Part shown: positions 46,036-55,857 of the stretch, piece after piece
How the letters are laid out: each line of letters starts with the position of its first letter
Numbering within the stretch: position 1 is the stretch's first letter
From: Acidobacteriota bacterium
GTDB lineage: Bacteria > Acidobacteriota > Terriglobia > Terriglobales > Acidobacteriaceae
Assembly (NCBI GenBank): GCA_021836865.1
Contig: JAKBHH010000003.1
Span: 1-64,000, forward strand
Direction: 5' to 3'
DNA length: 64,000 nt
Position numbers and translations under genes: made by a program
Notes under the pieces: model-generated
Seen by the model: only the letters and a program-made list of their open reading frames with translations
Databases searched by the model: none
Told to the model about the DNA's origin: nothing

Positions 46036-48753
46036 ATGCTTACCAGAATTAGAGTATGTGTTCTTCTGGCGGTGACCTCCGGCGCGAGCCTCTTCAGCGC
46101 CGATCTTTCCATGAAGGTGACCGACAAGAATTACCTCGACACCCAAGGTTTTAGCGTCTTTCTCTACGACAGCACGTACCATCCCGTTTTCGTGGACCAA
46201 AAGAACACGGCGATGGAGATGATTCTGCACGGCCAACGCATCGCCACCAATGGCGACGTGCGCCTGATGCCCACGCCTGAGCAGTGGGACCTGGTGGCAA
46301 CTCTCAAAGGGCGCCACGCTGATAAGGCGAACAACCGGCTCACCGCCGACCTGGCTTTTCCGACCTTCGATTTGAGCTACACGCTGGAAGTCGCAGCGGA
46401 ACCGGGCGGCGTGAGGGTCAGCATCAATCTCGACAAGCCGCTTCCGCAGAAGCTGGCCGGGCGCGCGGGCTTCAACCTGGAGTTTCTGCCCTCAATCTAC
46501 ATGGGCAAGGCTTATCTGGTGGACGGAACGAAGGCCGGCATCTTCCCGCGAACGCCGGACGATCCGATGGTCAAGGTGTTGCCGCTGCCCGAGGAACCGA
46601 AGAAGGCGTACTACCTGGAGGACTGGGACAAGGCCAAGGGATACACGCAGCCGCTGCCGTTTGCCGAGGGCAAGAGCATCACCCTGGGGGTGGACGACTC
46701 GCTGGCCCGGGTCAACGTGAAGTCGGATACGGCCGACCTGATGCTGTTCGACGGCCGCGACCGCGCGCAGAACGGCTGGTTCGTGTTGCGTTCGCTGATC
46801 CCAACGGGCAAGACCACCGGCGCGATCGTGTGGCACATCAGGCCGGATGTGATTCCGAACTGGACGCGGCCTCCGATGATTGCGCACAGCCAGGTCGGGT
46901 ATGCGCCGGATTTCTCCAAAGTGGCAGTGCTCGAACTCGACCCGAAGTACAACGGCCCGAAGACCGCCAAAGTGCTTCGCCTGATGGAGGACGGATCGTA
47001 CAAGCAGGTGTTCGAGGGCCCGATCACGCCTTCAACTCCCTGGCTGCGGTACGTCTATTCGAAGTTCGACTTCACCCCGGTGAGGGATCCCGGCCTGTAT
47101 GTCATCGAGTACGCAGACCAGCGAACGGCGTCCTTCCCCATCTCCAAAGATGCCTACGCCAACATCTGGCAGGACAGCCTGGACCATCACCTTGCGGAGC
47201 AGATGGATCACGTTTCCGTTCGCGAAGGCTACCGCATGTGGCATGGCGCCTCGCACCTGGACGATGGCCGAATGGCGCCTGTAGTTGGCGAGCAATTCGA
47301 CGGCTGGTATCAGGATAAGGCGACCGACGGCAAGTATAAGGGCGGCGATCATATTCCAGGGATGAACGTAGGCGGGTGGTATGACGCCGGCGACTTCGAC
47401 CTCGAAGAGCCTGCGCAACTGAACGTGATTCAGAGTCTGGCTCTGGCGTATCGCGAATTCAATCTCAAGTATGACGAGCTTTTCGTGGATGAAGCGGCAC
47501 GTGAAGTTGAGATGCACCGTCCCGATGGCGTGCCGGACGCGGTGGAGCAAGTGAGGCACGGCGCACTGCTCATCCTGGCGCAGTTCCACAATATCGGCCA
47601 TGCGATCCGCGGCACGCACGAACCAGATCTGCGGCAGTACACGCAGTTGGGCGACGGAGCCTCGAAAACCGACGGCCGCATCTATGACCCGAAGCTCGGT
47701 CTGAACGAAGTGAAGGGCGACTACTCCGGCAAGCCGGACGACCGCTGGATCTTCACCACCAACAACCCATATTTCCAGTGGAACGCCATCGCGGCGCTGG
47801 CTGCTGCGGCCGATGTGCTGAAGGGCTGGGATGACGCATTAGCGAAAGACTGCCTCGATACCGCAATCAAGGCATGGAACGACGAACAGGCTCACCCGAC
47901 GCCGTGGCCGGCGGGCAGCGGCTTCGGCGGGGCGGCTCCGGCAGGTGGGCCCGGAGGTGGCGTGCTGGCTGCGTCTCAGGGTGTGGTGTCTGGCGCTCAA
48001 GGCAATCTTCACGGGCGGGGCAGCTCAGCTGCTCCGGCAAGTTCCGGCACGACCAGCGCACAAGCGGCTCCGCCTGCCGGCTTTGGCCGTGGCGGCTTTG
48101 GGGTTGGACAGGACTGGGCGGCGGCTCTGGAATTGACCATCGCCACCCATGGCGCAGAGCCCTACAAATCCCGACTGAAAGAGTTGTTCCCTCAAATGAT
48201 CACCCCGCAGCAGATGGGTATGCGTGGTTGGACGGCAGTCCGAGCATTGCCATACCTGGACGCGAGCGCCAAAGATCAGATGCGCGACGCTGTGAAGACG
48301 TACATGGGGGGTCTGGACAAGCAGTTGGATGCCACGCCGTTTGGCGTGCCTCCGAGCCTTGGCACCTGGGGCGGGTCAGGCGCTGTGGTTGACATGGCCA
48401 TCCGGATGTACTTTCTGCACAAGACGTTTCCGGATCTTGTGGGTCCCGAATACACATTGCGCGCCGTCAACTACATTCTCGGCACGCACCCGGTATCAAG
48501 CACTTCGTATGTAGCCGGCGTCGGTACCGTCTCGAAGACGAAGACGTACAGCAACAATCGCGCCGACAACTCGTACATTCCGGGCGCGGTGATTCCGGGA
48601 TACATCATCATCAAGCCGGATTTCCCGGAGTGCATTGACGACTTCGGATTCCTCTGGTTCGAGGATGAAGCCGTGGTGGCTGGGTCGGCGAGCTGGGTCG
48701 TCGCCGGCAACGCTGCGGACGCGATCACCAGGGAACCGAAACAGGGCCAGTAG
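46036..48753 (+). CDS. Secreted GH9 endoglucanase-like glycosidase with a low-complexity insert
   Basis: The 905-residue protein carries a signal peptide (IRVCVLLAVTSGASLFSA) and is probably exported. Residues about 25-280 are beta-rich and unrecognised. An Ig-like domain typical of GH9 cellulases follows (IAHSQVGYAPDFSKVAVLEL, about residues 285-375). The (alpha/alpha)6 GH9 domain has GGWYDAGDFDLEE with Asp450 and Asp453, and ends with FGFLWFEDEAVVAG, where Glu878 is the likely proton donor. Between about residues 620 and 692 a Gly/Ala/Ser-rich low-complexity segment interrupts the catalytic domain, which is unusual. A strong terminator follows. Expected substrates are beta-1,4-glucans. Confidence 0.88.
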   Translation: MLTRIRVCVLLAVTSGASLFSADLSMKVTDKNYLDTQGFSVFLYDSTYHPVFVDQKNTAMEMILHGQRIATNGDVRLMPTPEQWDLVATLKGRHADKANNRLTADLAFPTFDLSYTLEVAAEPGGVRVSINLDKPLPQKLAGRAGFNLEFLPSIYMGKAYLVDGTKAGIFPRTPDDPMVKVLPLPEEPKKAYYLEDWDKAKGYTQPLPFAEGKSITLGVDDSLARVNVKSDTADLMLFDGRDRAQNGWFVLRSLIPTGKTTGAIVWHIRPDVIPNWTRPPMIAHSQVGYAPDFSKVAVLELDPKYNGPKTAKVLRLMEDGSYKQVFEGPITPSTPWLRYVYSKFDFTPVRDPGLYVIEYADQRTASFPISKDAYANIWQDSLDHHLAEQMDHVSVREGYRMWHGASHLDDGRMAPVVGEQFDGWYQDKATDGKYKGGDHIPGMNVGGWYDAGDFDLEEPAQLNVIQSLALAYREFNLKYDELFVDEAAREVEMHRPDGVPDAVEQVRHGALLILAQFHNIGHAIRGTHEPDLRQYTQLGDGASKTDGRIYDPKLGLNEVKGDYSGKPDDRWIFTTNNPYFQWNAIAALAAAADVLKGWDDALAKDCLDTAIKAWNDEQAHPTPWPAGSGFGGAAPAGGPGGGVLAASQGVVSGAQGNLHGRGSSAAPASSGTTSAQAAPPAGFGRGGFGVGQDWAAALELTIATHGAEPYKSRLKELFPQMITPQQMGMRGWTAVRALPYLDASAKDQMRDAVKTYMGGLDKQLDATPFGVPPSLGTWGGSGAVVDMAIRMYFLHKTFPDLVGPEYTLRAVNYILGTHPVSSTSYVAGVGTVSKTKTYSNNRADNSYIPGAVIPGYIIIKPDFPECIDDFGFLWFEDEAVVAGSASWVVAGNAADAITREPKQGQ

Positions 48754-48756
48754 TAG

Positions 48757-48796
48757 AAGCGCTCGGTGTTCCAAGGGGCACCGGGCGCTTTTGTTT
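48757..48796 (+). terminator. Rho-independent terminator after the GH9 gene
   Basis: A 12-bp stem (AAGCGCTCGGTG at 48757-48768 with CACCGGGCGCTT at 48779-48790, one G-T pair) encloses a 10-base loop and runs into TTGTTT. It starts 3 bases after the stop codon. Confidence 0.78.
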
Positions 48797-49340
48797 GGGA
48801 CGCTTCTATTGCAGCGCGGCCTTCGGTTGCACGAAAGAGCTGTCGCCTGGAGGAGCCCCTTGGCCTAGCCGTGGTGGAGCTGCAGGCGATCAAGATGGCC
48901 GGCACGCACATCGACGCGAAGGCGTACCGCTATATCGGATGCTCACCAGTCCCGTCCGCCGTGCTCCTGGCATCCAGACCCTGCGTCAAGCGTCTGCTGC
49001 CGTGCTGTTGGAAGGAGATCAGGCCATTTGCGTTCACTTGATCGAATATGCATCCAAAGGGACCCGCCTGGTGGTTGCGGTTCCCTGGCTTCATGCCAAT
49101 CGGCCGGCTGGTGCGTTGGCTTCCGCGTAGAACTGCTCAGGAAGATGCGCCAACGGGGATTTGATTGGCTAAGATTGACCCGATAGAGGTCCATTCAAGA
49201 TGAGACGACGCGGACCTGCGGACGGCGTTAGCTACGGCAATCTTCGGGCTGCAGCTCTTTTTGCCGTGATTTTCCACGATGATTCTTCTTCCGGCACACG
49301 GTGGGCATTGCCGCGGTTCCGGATCTCTGCGGAGAATTTT
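48797..49340. other. Long intergenic region without recognisable gene
   Basis: Several open frames exist but none looks like a real protein; short stretches such as VVELQAIKMAGTHID could be decayed coding sequence. The promoter of the GH13 gene must be in the right part. Its open frame continues upstream to 49200 but the convincing start is at 49341. Confidence 0.4.
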
Positions 49341-51188
49341 ATGCGATGGGGCATTTTTCTGCCGGGCTGTGTCTTGTATCTGAGTCTGTGGTCCGGATGG
49401 GCACAGGCACCGCACATCAACACAATCGATCCTCCCGGATGGTGGGCGCAGATGCCCAACCCAATGCTGCTGGTTAACGGCAACCGTCTTGGAGGCGCGC
49501 ACTTTTCGGTTCGCGGCAGTGGCGTGGTTCTTACGCGCACGCAGATCTCCGCCAATGGTCATTGGGCGTTTCTCTGGCTGGATACTTCCCATGCCGCGGT
49601 GCAAACTCTGGAGGTCGTCGCGCGGACCCAGGCCGGCTCCGCGCAACACGTTTTCGCTCTGTCTGAACGCAACCACGATCCGCACGCTCATCGCGGATTC
49701 AATTCATCCGACGTGATGTACCTCATCATGACCGATCGCTTTGCAGACGGCGACCCGCGTAACGATCAGCCGGGCTACGATCGCAGCGCTCCGCGCGGGT
49801 GGCACGGCGGCGATTTGAAAGGCATCGAGCAGCACCTCGATTACCTGCAGCAGCTTGGAATCACAACCCTGTGGACCACGCCGGTCGTCTCGAACGGAGC
49901 AATGCCGGATACTTATCACGGCTACGCTGCGACTGATCTCTACTCTGTCGATTCACACTTTGGCACCATCGCCGAATATCGCCACCTCTCGGATGCGTTG
50001 CACGCACGCGGCATGAAGCTGGTGATCGATCTGGCTCCAAATCATCTCGGCATCCTTGATCCGTGGATCAAGGACCCGCCTGCACCCGATTGGTTTCACG
50101 GAACAGTCGAACACCATCTCCATGCTCAGGGTGAGTTCCAGGATCTGGTGGACCCGCATGCGCCGAAACAGGCGTGGCGCGCCATCACCGAAGGGTGGTT
50201 CACCGACTCCATGCCGGACCTGAATCAGGAAAATCCAATCGTGGCTCAGTACCTGATTCAGAACGCTATATGGTGGGCGGAGACGGCGGATCTCGACGGT
50301 ATTCGGCTTGATACATTTCCCTACGTGGGCCGCGCCTTCTGGCATGACTTCCACGCCCAGTTGCACGCCGTGTATCCGCATCTGACGACGGTCGGCGAAA
50401 TCTTCAACCCCAACCCCGAGATCACTTCCTTCTTTGCGGGAGGGGTGAAGCACAACGGCATCGATACAGGCCTTGACACACCGTTCGACTTTCCCGTGTA
50501 CTTCGCGCTGCGCGACGTGCTCACCCAGGATCGCTCATTCACGGAACTCGCCCGCGTTCTGCGGCAGGATGCTCTCTACCCGCATCCCGAGCGCCTCGTG
50601 CCTTTCATTGGAAATCACGACACCAGTCGCTTCCTCACTGCGGTAAACGGTTCCATTCGCAGGCTCGAACTCGCCTTCGGTCTTCTCACAACCTTGCGCG
50701 GCATGCCGCTTTTCTATTCGGGCGATGAGATCGCAATGCCAGGCGGCAACGATCCCGATAACCGCCACGATTTTCCTGGCGGGTTCCCCGGGGACGCACA
50801 GAACGCGTTCACCCGGACCGGCCGCAGCGCCACCCAGGAACAAGTCTTTTCCTGGGTTTCTGACCTCATCAGGATGCGGAAAGAGCATCCCGTCCTCGAA
50901 TCCGGCGTCGAGCAGAATCTGGATGCGAAAGACGATGTGTTTGTCTTTGTGCGCGCGCAGAACCCATCCGGGTGCGCTGCCGATCATGGCGCGGAACGCA
51001 TCCTGATCGTCGTGAACAAGTCATCTGCAAGGAAAACCATCGAAATCAGTGTGGCTGATACCGCATTGGAGGGATGCAAGGATTATCGCGTCCTCGCGCC
51101 GACTTCGGAGAACGTGATCCAATGGGATGCCGACAAACTGCAGATCGAAGAGCCCGCCGAAAGCATTTCTGCGGTGCACGTAGACTGA
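49341..51188 (+). CDS. Secreted GH13 alpha-amylase-family enzyme (cyclomaltodextrinase-like)
   Basis: The 615-residue product from ATG 49341 (GGAG six bases upstream) has a signal peptide (GIFLPGCVLYLSLWSGWAQA), so it is exported. An N-terminal Ig-like sandwich (residues 25-120) precedes the barrel. The GH13 regions are intact: DLAPNH, GIRLDTFPY with nucleophile Asp324, VGEIF with acid/base Glu353, and GNHD with Asp427. A C-terminal beta domain ends the protein. It likely cleaves alpha-1,4 glucans or cyclodextrins. Together with the preceding GH9 gene it forms a small polysaccharide-degradation neighbourhood, but a terminator separates them. Confidence 0.92.
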   Translation: MRWGIFLPGCVLYLSLWSGWAQAPHINTIDPPGWWAQMPNPMLLVNGNRLGGAHFSVRGSGVVLTRTQISANGHWAFLWLDTSHAAVQTLEVVARTQAGSAQHVFALSERNHDPHAHRGFNSSDVMYLIMTDRFADGDPRNDQPGYDRSAPRGWHGGDLKGIEQHLDYLQQLGITTLWTTPVVSNGAMPDTYHGYAATDLYSVDSHFGTIAEYRHLSDALHARGMKLVIDLAPNHLGILDPWIKDPPAPDWFHGTVEHHLHAQGEFQDLVDPHAPKQAWRAITEGWFTDSMPDLNQENPIVAQYLIQNAIWWAETADLDGIRLDTFPYVGRAFWHDFHAQLHAVYPHLTTVGEIFNPNPEITSFFAGGVKHNGIDTGLDTPFDFPVYFALRDVLTQDRSFTELARVLRQDALYPHPERLVPFIGNHDTSRFLTAVNGSIRRLELAFGLLTTLRGMPLFYSGDEIAMPGGNDPDNRHDFPGGFPGDAQNAFTRTGRSATQEQVFSWVSDLIRMRKEHPVLESGVEQNLDAKDDVFVFVRAQNPSGCAADHGAERILIVVNKSSARKTIEISVADTALEGCKDYRVLAPTSENVIQWDADKLQIEEPAESISAVHVD

Positions 51189-51906
51189 GTCGCCATCACC
51201 AACGTGGAAAGGAGCTATGCGCTCTCGACGCATCCGCGAGATAGAGGGAGCGCCAACGCGTGATGGGCCACCAGTCCGCTCCCGCGCGCTTCATGTACGA
51301 ATGCCAGCTTCAGATCAGGCCGCGGGCCGCCGCCCTCGGCCAGAGCGTGATTGCGAAGGGATCGGCTTCGCCGTGCGCATCCGACCGCAGCCGAGCGCGC
51401 CGTGTCAACGATCCATCCCAGCCAATTGCTTTGACCACGACATTGTGAAAACGCCCAGCGGGCGAGATTACGACGCTCGCAGAGAAACTCAGCAGCCTCA
51501 GGCCCCCGACAGCACCAATTCCTCGCGCAGTTCTACCACTACCCAAAACGAGGCGCCCTGCTTCCCGACAATTACTTACAATTGTCGTACAGGCCCTAGT
51601 CGGAGTAATGCATGGCATAGATCTCCCCTGTATTGATGTAGCGCAGCAGAAGCACCACGTAGTCCGGGGTCAGCGTGAACCATGTTGAGGTATCTCCACG
51701 ATTCGTCGGATTGCTGCTAGGGGGTGGGGGTATCCCGGTAGGCTCTCACGGCAAGAGAGCGCTGCGAACGGATCAACGGCCTTCCCGCGGAGTGCGGTTG
51801 ACTCAAAAAGTCTGGTTTTGAAGGTGGAGTTTGAGAAAGTTTGAGAAATTGGGATTTCGCGGCTTGTCACTGTCGGCGCCATCATTCCTTAAATCTTTTA
51901 GAATGA
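51189..51906. other. Gene-poor region with an orphan coding-like fragment
   Basis: I find no complete gene in about 720 bases. On the minus strand at about 51740-51596 an open frame without a start codon reads TWFTLTPDYVVLLLRYINTG and ends AMHYSD before a TAG. That looks like the C-terminal end of a real protein whose 5' part is lost. A C-rich tract adjoins it. The family is not recognised. Confidence 0.4.
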
Positions 51907-52609
<703 letters not shown>

Positions 52610-53617
52610 CTAGTGCTCGTCCTTGCCGGGCCGGAGCATCAGATCCCGGATCGCCTCGCGCGGGTCCTTGCCTTCATCGAGGATGAGTTCCATCTGCTCG
52701 GTAATTGGCATTTCGATGCCGTGCTTGCGCGCCAGCCCCAGTGCGGCGCGCGTGGTGCGCACGCCTTCCGCCACCTTGCCGCCAAGGCTCTCCAGAATCT
52801 CAGGCAATTTGCGTCCCTGGCCCAGCGCCTGGCCCACAGTGCGATTGCGCGAGAGCGAACCCGTGCAAGTCAACACCAGATCTCCAACTCCCGAGAGGCC
52901 GGCCAGTGTCTCACGCCGTCCTCCACACGCAACTGCGAGCCGCGTAATTTCTGCAATGCCGCGTGTGATGAGCCCGGCGGCGGAGTTATAGCCGAGTCCC
53001 ATGCCGGCCGCCACGCCGGCGGCAATCGCGATGACGTTCTTGAGTGCGCCCCCAAGTTCAACTCCAATGACATCCGTTGTCGTGTAGAGCCGAAGCGTTT
53101 CCGAGGAGAATTCCTGCTGGACGAGGGTGGCGATCAGGGGGTCGCTGAAGGCTACTGTGACGGCGGTTGGCTGGCCCTGGGCGACTTCAAGGGCGAAGCT
53201 GGGTCCTGAGAATGCGCCGATGGAAAGCAGGAGTCCGGCCGGTTCGAGGGTTTGCGAGATGACCTGGGTCATGCGCAGGAAAGTACGATCTTCCACACCC
53301 TTCGTGGCGCTTACGATGAAACTACCGTTGCGCAGGTACGGGACGAGACGGGCCAGCGTGGGGCGCAGAAACTCGGATGGAATGACGGAGACGACGATGT
53401 TCGCGGAAGTGATTGCGGCTGCATCGGAGGTGACCGCAAGGTCAGCCGGAATTGGGAAGCCCGGAAGGAATTGGGTATTCTCACCCGTGGTGGAGATATG
53501 ATGAGCTTCCTCGGCGCTGTGCGACCAGAGCGTCACCTGATGCCCGCCGCGGCGATGTAGAGAGAGCGCGATGGCAGTGCCCCAGGCTCCGGAACCAAGA
53601 ACGGCAATTTGGCTCAT
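52610..53617 (-). CDS. gpsA: NAD(P)-dependent glycerol-3-phosphate dehydrogenase
   Basis: This cytosolic enzyme reduces dihydroxyacetone phosphate to sn-glycerol-3-phosphate, the backbone for phospholipids. The Rossmann motif GSGAWGTAIALSL is at residues 8-20. SATKGVEDRTFLRM and GALKNVIAIAAGVAAGMG contain the conserved catalytic Lys residues. The length of 335 residues is standard. The start overlaps the plsY stop by 4 bases. Since plsY uses glycerol-3-phosphate, the pair supplies the first phospholipid steps. Confidence 0.96.
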   Translation of the reverse strand: MSQIAVLGSGAWGTAIALSLHRRGGHQVTLWSHSAEEAHHISTTGENTQFLPGFPIPADLAVTSDAAAITSANIVVSVIPSEFLRPTLARLVPYLRNGSFIVSATKGVEDRTFLRMTQVISQTLEPAGLLLSIGAFSGPSFALEVAQGQPTAVTVAFSDPLIATLVQQEFSSETLRLYTTTDVIGVELGGALKNVIAIAAGVAAGMGLGYNSAAGLITRGIAEITRLAVACGGRRETLAGLSGVGDLVLTCTGSLSRNRTVGQALGQGRKLPEILESLGGKVAEGVRTTRAALGLARKHGIEMPITEQMELILDEGKDPREAIRDLMLRPGKDEH

Positions 53618-54258
53618 GCGGGTCTCCCTTCGCGTGCATGGGAGCCGAAGCGGCTCTCAGTGCCGGAGAGCAGCCGGCGAATGTTCTGATGATGTTTCAC
53701 AATAATGAGCAGCGCGACGATCGTCTGCACGGCGAGAAACGGCCAAGGTTTGTCGCCCTCTACCAGGAACCACGCAAAAACCGGAAAGCTGGCGGCGCCA
53801 AGAATGGAAGCCAGAGAGACAAATCGTGTCAGGTAGAGCACAACAAAAAAGACGCTGATGGCTGCCAAGGCCGCCCATGGAGCAGCCACAAGAAACACGC
53901 CGAAGCCCGTGGCCACGCCCTTGCCGCCGCGGAATCGTAGCCAAATCGGAAACATGTGTCCAAGCACTGCGCAAAGAGCCGCCAGTGCTTCCACGTTGCG
54001 AAGCGGACTTTCAGGCATCAGGATTGGTGCTCCTAGCGCCCCAAGCCAGACCGCCGCACAGCCTTTCAGCATGTCAAGCAGGAACGTGGCGGCGCCGAGC
54101 CCTTTACCGCCAGAACGCAATACGTTGGTGGCGCCGATATTGCCGCTTCCCACGGTGCGGATATCCTGCTTGCGGATCACGCGTACCAGAAGGTATCCGG
54201 CAGGGATAGACCCCAGGAGGTAAGAAACAATGATGACCAGGACACTTGCACCGACCAT
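53614..54258 (-). CDS. plsY: Acyl-phosphate:glycerol-3-phosphate acyltransferase PlsY
   Basis: This inner-membrane enzyme of 214 residues transfers an acyl group from acyl-phosphate to glycerol-3-phosphate. About five membrane helices are present. The first cytosolic motif is IRTVGSGNIGATNVLRSGGK and the second is FRGGKGVATGFGV, both PlsY hallmarks. ATG 54258 was chosen; the open frame continues to 54351 with polar, non-family sequence. It overlaps gpsA by 4 bases and is divergent from the GYD gene. Confidence 0.95.
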   Translation of the reverse strand: MVGASVLVIIVSYLLGSIPAGYLLVRVIRKQDIRTVGSGNIGATNVLRSGGKGLGAATFLLDMLKGCAAVWLGALGAPILMPESPLRNVEALAALCAVLGHMFPIWLRFRGGKGVATGFGVFLVAAPWAALAAISVFFVVLYLTRFVSLASILGAASFPVFAWFLVEGDKPWPFLAVQTIVALLIIVKHHQNIRRLLSGTESRFGSHAREGRPA

Positions 54259-54429
54259 GACGATTGAGAGTGTAGCAGGTGGAGGGTGCGGAACCAACCC
54301 TACCCGGAGTTCCGGCAACCGGACTTGCCAACCCAAAGGGAGGGTGGCCATCGCACAAGGAATGGGGTGTATACTTCGGTCTTCTGCCGGGCCTGAATCT
54401 CTAACAGATTATGAATGAGGTGAAGAACC

Positions 54430-54762
54430 ATGCCCAGTTATCTTGTGCAGGCATCCTATAGCGCTGAGGCATTGCGGGCGTTGATCAGGAAGCCCGAGGA
54501 TCGCTCCGAGGTCGTGCGCAGGGCAATTGAGAAACTTGGCGGCAAGCTGGTTGGCCTGTGGTTGTCCTTCGGCGATCAGGACGTCGTGTGCATCATGGAG
54601 ATGCCGAACAACGTGAGTGCGGCCGCGATTTCCCTTGCCATCGGTGCAGGTGGAGCCCTCAAGACCACCAGGACGACTGCTTTGCTGACGATCGATGAAG
54701 GTCTGGCGGCTTTGAAAAAGGCTGCCACATCAGGCTACAGTCCTGTCGCTGCAAGAAAATAA
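54430..54762 (+). CDS. GYD-domain protein
   Basis: The 110-residue cytosolic protein matches the GYD-domain family of small ferredoxin-like-fold proteins: MPSYLVQASYSAEALRALI at the start, then GGKLVGLWLSFGDQDVVCIM, where the Gly-Asp pair stands at the position of the GYD signature, then LAIGAGGALKTTRTTALL. The function is unknown in the family. The start codon is preceded by GAGGTGAAG, a good ribosome-binding site. It has its own upstream region, divergent from plsY. Confidence 0.82.
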   Translation: MPSYLVQASYSAEALRALIRKPEDRSEVVRRAIEKLGGKLVGLWLSFGDQDVVCIMEMPNNVSAAAISLAIGAGGALKTTRTTALLTIDEGLAALKKAATSGYSPVAARK

Positions 54763-54791
54763 GTGCAGAGTTGAACCGTGTCGTGCGCTTC

Positions 54792-54826
54792 GCCCGCCCA
54801 TTGAGTTGGTACCCCTTTCGGCGGGC
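54792..54826. terminator. Possible hairpin terminator between converging genes
   Basis: GCCCGCC at 54792-54798 pairs with GGCGGGC at 54820-54826 across a 21-base loop. It lies in the 79-base gap between the GYD gene and the converging membrane-protein gene. There is no strong T tract, so the call is weak. Confidence 0.3.
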
Positions 54827-54841
54827 TCAAGTCGTCTTCGT

Positions 54842-55552
54842 TCAATCCACCATCACATCGCCTGCAACGATGGGGCGTGTCCGGTAAAGTTTGCCTCGAT
54901 ATGCCAGCCACCCCATGAAGGCCAGCACTGCAAGATAAATAGCCAGCTTGAGCCCGTCGGCTGCGTGCCCGCGCGGCAGAGCCTTCCACAGAACCAGCAG
55001 AACGCTCTGAGCCGCTGTGACGGCCCAGACAGAGCCGTAGAAATAGCGGCGCTCTACGCCTTCACCTTTGGTGCGGGGCCCCACGCGGGGCAACTTGCCG
55101 AGCAAGCCAAGCCCGAGAATGAGAATGAAGATCGGCAGGTAGCCGTACTGATAGATCTGCTGCATGGCCCAGACCCCGCGGATGACCGCGAGCAAAAGGC
55201 CCGTCAGGTTCAGGAGCGCAAAGTTCAGCACGGCATTCCAGGCAAAGGTGTAGCAGATGCGCCGGTAGAGGGGATTGGGCTTATCTTCGTCAAAACGGAG
55301 AATGTAGGGTCGATGTTCTACACCCGGCAGTTGCGCGCGCAGGCCTGCAATCCCTGTGCCGATGAGTACCGCGGCCAGCCAAGCGGAGTTTGAACGGCTG
55401 AAACCATGCGCGAAAAGCGAAAACGTCAGCGGGCCGGGTGCAAGAAAGAAGACCCATATCCAGATTGGCCAGTGCGCCAGCCGGTAATAAGGCTTGTTGT
55501 GCTCGCGGATTTTGCGGGCTTCGGCGTATTCCACTTTGCCGACATATCCCAT
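54842..55552 (-). CDS. Multi-pass membrane protein, unknown function (236 aa)
   Basis: I do not recognise this family. The product has six or so hydrophobic helices (WPIWIWVFFLAPGPLTF; AAVLIGTGIAGL; FAWNAVLNFALLNLTGLLLAVI; YLPIFILILGLGLLG; VWAVTAAQSVLLVLW; AIYLAVLAFMGWLAYRG). It has a basic cytosolic N-terminus and a DEDKPNP loop after the second helix. It converges on the GYD gene and is divergent from leuS. Confidence 0.65.
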   Translation of the reverse strand: MGYVGKVEYAEARKIREHNKPYYRLAHWPIWIWVFFLAPGPLTFSLFAHGFSRSNSAWLAAVLIGTGIAGLRAQLPGVEHRPYILRFDEDKPNPLYRRICYTFAWNAVLNFALLNLTGLLLAVIRGVWAMQQIYQYGYLPIFILILGLGLLGKLPRVGPRTKGEGVERRYFYGSVWAVTAAQSVLLVLWKALPRGHAADGLKLAIYLAVLAFMGWLAYRGKLYRTRPIVAGDVMVD

Positions 55553-55857
55553 GGGCGAGAGTTTTGCAGAGAAGGAGCGGCCCCGTCAACGGCGATTGCC
55601 CATGTATGTGGGATGTCGGGGAGCGGGTTCATACAGATGGTTGGGCGCGATTAGCCTGTCCGCACTTGACCCTTGGGCGAGTCAGCGTCTCAAGGTTCGG
55701 CGGCGTTGTGAATCTTCGCAGAGGACCTGCCGATCGTCTGCAATGATGCGGTGAACGGTGGCATCGGAAGCAGTTCGTGGCCCCTGCACCGCAATCCGTA
55801 TGGAGCGTGCCCTGATGCCTCAAGGCGGGCACGCTGCCCCGTTTACACTGGAAGTGT
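55553..55857. other. Divergent upstream region of leuS and the membrane-protein gene
   Basis: No gene is apparent in these 305 bases. A TACACT hexamer at 55844-55849, eight bases before the leuS ATG, is a possible -10. No T-box or riboswitch-like leader structure was recognised. Confidence 0.4.

Noticed and set aside
48795..49130. 111-codon plus-strand frame after the GH9 gene
   Set aside because: It starts at the terminator hairpin, has no ribosome-binding site and matches no known pattern.
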